Source of the DNA: Flectobacillus roseus
Lineage (GTDB): Bacteria; Bacteroidota; Bacteroidia; Cytophagales; Spirosomataceae
DNA length: 64,000 nt
NCBI RefSeq assembly: GCF_030056665.1
Contig: NZ_JASHIG010000010.1
Reading direction: 5' to 3' (one strand)
Shown: one piece after another, positions 61,501-64,000 of the stretch
Numbering within the stretch: position 1 is the first letter of the stretch
Layout: every line of letters starts with the position of its first letter
Made by a program: the position numbers and the translations under genes
The notes under the pieces: generated by a model
What the model was told of the DNA's origin: nothing
Database searches by the model: none
The model's input: only the letters and a program-made list of their open reading frames with translations

Positions 61501-62114
61501 CAAATAACGTATGGTACGCCAAACGTGGAGGTAACTATACGGTAAGAGTTCAAGATTTTAATGGTTGTTTTTCTCCTGCCTCTACACAGAGATTTATCGA
61601 TGTCAGAGCAACTCCTGTGACACCTATAGTTACACAAGTAGGTTCTTACACGATTGAGTCTACAGGTGATGGAGATTCAAATGGCTACGAATGGTTGTTG
61701 AATGGAAAAACAATTACAGGTAATGCCAAAAATATCAAGGTAAGAATGGATGGAAATTACCAAGTTCGTTCTAGCTTTACTTATACTCCAATTGCTTTGC
61801 CTGATAATAAATTGGTTTGTTTCTCAAAAGTTTCGGCAGTGAAAGCTTTCAAAGCTGACCCTAACCTCGATGGATTAAGTATATATCCAAACCCTTCAAC
61901 TACAGGTATCTTTACGGTTGAGGTGGCTGATGATTTAGTTGGTGCACAAGTATCAGTTTATGATTTAGTAGGCCGATTACTTTCTTTCTATGTAGTCGAA
62001 AAGTTTGATTCACGTAAACAAATCGATTTGAGTAATGTACCATTCAATTCATTTATTGTTCGTGTGAAATTAGATGGTTATGAAAAAACAAAACATGTAT
62101 CTGTAATTAGATAG
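58584..62114 (+). CDS. T9SS type A sorted protein with many Ig-like repeats
   Basis: 1176 residues. The signal peptide is MKKTLRLFYLVLFYCLTIMY...GYSQA. It carries about eleven to twelve Ig-like modules of roughly 80-90 residues with a recurring pattern: PxxPxIxAxGxxxFCxGxxVxLxSS, a Trp strand, then a 'sG.Y.v...' strand and 'GC.S..S...VtVnp' linker (for example TFCSGNTVGLSS, SICAGDSLLISS, TFCEGFTVGLSS, TFCPDKSVTLTS). The C-terminal 80 residues are a type A T9SS domain (LSIYPNPSTTGIFTVEV, VYDLVGRLLS, VRVKLDGYEKTKHVSVIR). It is a large secreted adhesin-like protein, and the tandem repeats could vary by recombination. Confidence 0.92.
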   Translation: MKKTLRLFYLVLFYCLTIMYGYSQATITPVAGTYTCTGSGTVKLRVTKGKFSYEWTNASAPTTVIGTDSTIIVGPGTYNARYKETALSTTWVTATAYTVAQIVPSAITASAASSTSGIFCGTSGVTLNASTAANYTWKRSSSPTPVTVGSASALTVTGNSIVTGGTYSFTVTTTNPTSSCSATSNAISLTLYPSAPAKPTISADGVTTFCSGNTVGLSSSYTAGSNVWTRSVGADTTTTGTNKITIRVTNTVSVVAKDANGCVSPSSDPVTVTVNPVPTAPVITPSGSLSICAGDSLLISSDNKGTGSYTWSNSQTTRTIYAKTAGSYSVRFTNSFGCISPVSNTFVLSINALPAKPTITADAALTFCEGFTVGLSSSYSAFRNVWTRNVGGAISDTVTNTSSKLTVRNSAVITVRALDANGCYSLPATSVTTKMNARPVTPVVSVVTYPSNPIQQSGFNIGLCTGDSVQFALQNTGSYTKGSYLWSNTKTTKNITATSSGSYYLVYTDTLGCRSVESTAFIVTINSRPSQPVISYTSPLEFCDGGKVILTSSTSFQYLWNTGENTAAITVTKSGSFNVIAINDKGCRSVLASSNISVIVNPLPPKPTIAASGSLTFCPDKSVTLTSSSSETIYIWSEKLSERTNFSNTQSILVNKSGKYTVQTQSLKGCVSKSSDTTLVTVLEAPQAPTIYALSPTVFCDGKDVTLVALFANNNIANFSWRDEDTGLEYATTSSILIKRTGKFSVKVQDSRTCNSPYSSIQIVTVNPLPTKPVIQAVNGKIICDGDSALLRSSLPNTLPNNTASYKWTFNGTLLTVATRDLYAKGAGGYAVQVTDANGCQSVAYSDTAKITVNPLPTVPIITAVGLNPFCADKSLTLNSSADVGYKWSNGASTRSITINQAGLYSVQTINGFKCLSKPSNLIEAKVNALPASTNIFAGGNTIFCSGDSVQISTVSNYKAYWWVGADSLGYGANNVWYAKRGGNYTVRVQDFNGCFSPASTQRFIDVRATPVTPIVTQVGSYTIESTGDGDSNGYEWLLNGKTITGNAKNIKVRMDGNYQVRSSFTYTPIALPDNKLVCFSKVSAVKAFKADPNLDGLSIYPNPSTTGIFTVEVADDLVGAQVSVYDLVGRLLSFYVVEKFDSRKQIDLSNVPFNSFIVRVKLDGYEKTKHVSVIR

Positions 62115-62189
62115 GTTTTTCAATATACCATTGAGTGATTGGTGATTGAGTGCATGAGTGATTATTTTTAATATAAATTTTACTGGTAG

Positions 62190-62209
62190 AGACGCAATGC
62201 TTTGCGTCT
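62190..62209. repeat. GAGACGCAA-type short palindrome
   Basis: AGACGCAA/TTGCGTCT with a TGCT loop. Its sequence resembles the GTAGAGACGC...GCGTCTC REP-like repeats I recall from Bacteroidota and cyanobacterial genomes. It sits just after the T9SS gene in a gap with GAGTGA/TTGAGTG words. Confidence 0.5.
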
Positions 62210-62277
62210 AAAGAGATATCATTCGAAATATCATAAGTCATCCAGAATTTTGAGATTAGGGGTATCCCCCAAGTTTT

Positions 62278-62323
62278 CATCAAAAAAGCGGTCGGAAAAT
62301 ATTTTCCGACCGCTTTTTTGATG
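62278..62323. terminator. Perfect 46-base palindrome, bidirectional terminator
   Basis: Each half (62278-62300, 62301-62323) is the exact complement of the other: CATCAAAAAAGCGGTCGG and then AAAAT. It forms a stem of up to 23 bp with A/T tails between the convergent T9SS and RmlD-like genes. The intervening 62115-62380 gap holds only this and the short palindrome. Confidence 0.85.
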
Positions 62324-62380
62324 CTATTATGCTAGAAATGACTTGGATCACTCAATTTCAACTTACTTAATTGTTTTACA

Positions 62381-63292
62381 TTACTTCTGAATAGCTTTGA
62401 GTTGTTTGACCATCACAGAGATTCCTTCCTCAAAACTAACGGGATTGTATCCTAATTCATGAATGGCTTTGTCTAAAATAAAGCCTGTTCGAGGAGGTCG
62501 CTTGGCTTCCTGCGTAAAGGTATCTGCGGTAACTTCAGTGATGAGGGTTTTGTCTAAGGCAAAATAATCTGCTGTAGCAATTGCCATATCATAAGGACTC
62601 ATAAAATCTTTTCCCGAAATATGATAGATACCTTGAGCTTGCTTTTGAGTTGCTAGCCAACAGCCTATGGCTAAATCTTCAGCTAACGTGGGCGTTCGAA
62701 GTTGGTCGCTCACTACTTTTATCGCTTGACCTTTTTCTAAGGAGCTTTTTACCCAAAGAATAATATTGCTTCGGCTCATATCAGGCACAATTCCATAGAC
62801 CAAAACCGTGCGGATAATACTCCACAGTAACCCAGACGCTTGTACACGCAATTCGGCTTCGTATTTACTTTTACCATAAATCGAAATAGGAGCGGGCTGG
62901 TCTTCTTCTTGGTAAGGGCCATTTTCTCCGTCAAAAACAAAGTCTGTAGATACATGACACAAATAAATATTGTGGCGTTGACATTGCTCAATCAGATATT
63001 CAACCGCTGTAACATTGGCCTCCCAACAGCCTTCTGGATTTTGATGGCATATATCTACATTGGTCATGGCTGCGGTGTGGATAATGCTATCAGGCCGTAC
63101 TTTATCGATTACCTCCTGTATTTGGGCTGGATTGCATAAATCCATTTCTTCATAGCTAAATCCCTCTGAAATGCTAAGTCTACTTTTACCTCGCGCCGTA
63201 GCAATTAGGTCAATCTTTGGATTATTTGCCAAAAGATGAACAAGTTTTTGTCCTAATAGTCCATTGGCTCCTGTAATCAATATTCTTTGCAT
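62381..63292 (-). CDS. RmlD-like sugar-nucleotide reductase (extended SDR)
   Basis: 303 residues from the ATG at 63292, which begins MQRILITGANGLLGQK (Rossmann GxxGxxG, residues 8-14). HTAAMTNVDICHQNP, HVSTDFVFDGENGPYQEED and IYGKSKYE (Tyr-x3-Lys catalytic pair) identify the dTDP-4-dehydrorhamnose reductase/SDR extended group; LRTPTLAEDLA is the substrate-side motif. It probably reduces a dTDP-4-keto sugar or related NDP-sugar for surface glycan. rmlABC are not adjacent, so the exact substrate is open. Confidence 0.85.
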   Translation of the reverse strand: MQRILITGANGLLGQKLVHLLANNPKIDLIATARGKSRLSISEGFSYEEMDLCNPAQIQEVIDKVRPDSIIHTAAMTNVDICHQNPEGCWEANVTAVEYLIEQCQRHNIYLCHVSTDFVFDGENGPYQEEDQPAPISIYGKSKYEAELRVQASGLLWSIIRTVLVYGIVPDMSRSNIILWVKSSLEKGQAIKVVSDQLRTPTLAEDLAIGCWLATQKQAQGIYHISGKDFMSPYDMAIATADYFALDKTLITEVTADTFTQEAKRPPRTGFILDKAIHELGYNPVSFEEGISVMVKQLKAIQK

Positions 63293-63672
63293 TTTATCCT
63301 GTATGATATAGTTCAAATCAATGTATTATTTAGTCAGACTGAGTACTGTCACAATGATAGAGCATTACCTTTTTATTCACAAATCAAAAAAATGGAAAAA
63401 AACAGAAAAAAATAGAATTATGTAAATCCGAACTTTCAGATAAGCCGTAGATATGTTTGTAAGTCGAAAATAACTATCGGTTTACCCGCCGATGGTTGTT
63501 TGTGGCCTTTACGCAATCAGCCAGTAGTTAAATTCTATCTTAAATCATTCGAGTCTATTTTTCGACAAACATTCTCTTAAGAAAAATAGCACAATTCATT
63601 ATCGCTTAAAATTAGTTGAGATTACTTTTTGAATTTTTTGCTTGATTATTATCAAGATGACTTTATCCTGAA
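63293..63672. other. 380-base intergenic region
   Basis: Non-coding gap between divergent genes. One hairpin is visible, AACTATCGG/CCGATGGTT (63472-63497, one G-U pair, 8-base loop), which could lie in the leader of either transcript. No clear promoter box was found. Confidence 0.4.
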
Positions 63673-64000
63673 ATGTATATGAAAACTCTATTGAAAATCA
63701 CTAAAGTTGTTTCGCTGACTGTGGGTGCGCTCTTTTTGGCCTTTGTAGTATATGCAAACTGGGAGGAACCATCGTTAGCTGATAGACTAAATTTGAAACC
63801 AATCCAATTGGTGGTATTTAATCTCTCAAAGCCTCTTTCTACGACAGACAGCACATCCTTGGCATCTTCGTTGGAAAGTACTACAGGAGTAACAGCCTCA
63901 ACTGTGAATCCTAAGAATCAGACAGTTAGTGTGACTTATCATGCTGATGAAGTAAACGAGGAAATACTCAAAGAGAAAGTTGAGAAGTTTCCTGTCATGG
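63673..64000 (+). CDS. Membrane-anchored HMA-fold-like protein without CxxC (3' end outside window)
   Basis: The 109 visible residues run off the window. The N-terminus MYMKTLLKITKVVSLTVGAL...FVVYANW is a signal anchor or signal peptide. Residues about 45-108 read as a beta-alpha-beta-beta-alpha ferredoxin-like pattern of HMA type: PIQLVVFNLSKPL, SSLESTTGVTASTVNP, NQTVSVTYHADEVNEEILKE. The usual metal-binding CxxC after strand 1 is absent (NLSKPLSTT), so copper-type binding is not supported. Function unknown; presumably periplasmic. An alternative start is the ATG at 63679. Confidence 0.6.
   Translation, partial: MYMKTLLKITKVVSLTVGALFLAFVVYANWEEPSLADRLNLKPIQLVVFNLSKPLSTTDSTSLASSLESTTGVTASTVNPKNQTVSVTYHADEVNEEILKEKVEKFPVM

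Overview
This looks like chromosomal DNA from a low-GC Bacteroidota, most likely a Cytophagales member close to the Spirosomaceae (Flectobacillus/Arcicella/Emticicia-like). The signs are four very large secreted Ig-repeat proteins, two with type IX secretion (T9SS) type A tails and two with gliding-motility-associated type B tails. Starts lack Shine-Dalgarno sequences, and several genes have phylum-type TAnnTTTG promoter boxes. The taxonomic call is inference. No rRNA, tRNA, CRISPR array, phage or transposase gene was seen.

Layout. 1-3145: 3' part of a giant T9SS protein. 3473-4937: peptidase-U32 protein overlapping a small ferredoxin. 4959-8444: an HxlR regulator divergent from a run encoding a DJ-1/PfpI protein, a bestrophin channel, a TMEM175-type channel and an NADP-binding reductase, with a strong palindrome between them. 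8504-10557: two lipoprotein-like genes and a frameshifted gene. 10761-19595: a 'planctomycete-type' set (DUF1549/DUF1553 with cytochrome c motifs, Tat-exported DUF1501, Tat-exported NHL propeller, DUF2231-cytochrome-LRR) with a divergent AraC regulator. 20031-24432: a PAS protein with a histidine-kinase phosphoacceptor domain but no ATPase domain, and a coupled lipoprotein/CarboxypepD pair. 24503-25839: a second HxlR regulator, this one with the conserved cysteine, divergent from an NmrA-type reductase. 26118-30363: sugar isomerase-like protein, HD phosphohydrolase and GH20 hexosaminidase. 30987-34091: SbcC. 34170-43384: an envelope polysaccharide neighbourhood (four glycosyltransferases, GT87, NodB deacetylase, FkbM methyltransferase, MsbA-like exporter). 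43555-45146: an overlapping AAA ATPase/nuclease-like pair. 45253-46323: nuoC and nuoB without nuoA or nuoD. 46674-51883: two adjacent type B T9SS proteins. 52422-58266: recG, a DUF3050 gene, adk, obgE. 58584-62114: a type A T9SS protein. 62381-63292: RmlD-like reductase. 63673-end: start of an HMA-like gene.

The most interesting candidate systems are (i) the HxlR-DJ-1-bestrophin-TMEM175-reductase operon, which resembles a redox- or electrophile-controlled ion-flux module in logic, and (ii) the ATPase/PD-(D/E)XK-like pair beside nuoC, which has the form of a small defence module. A further layer is the gaps between genes: they are packed with families of nested imperfect palindromes, including one 201-bp MITE-like element with 23-bp terminal inverted repeats. 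Many strong hairpins act as likely bidirectional terminators.
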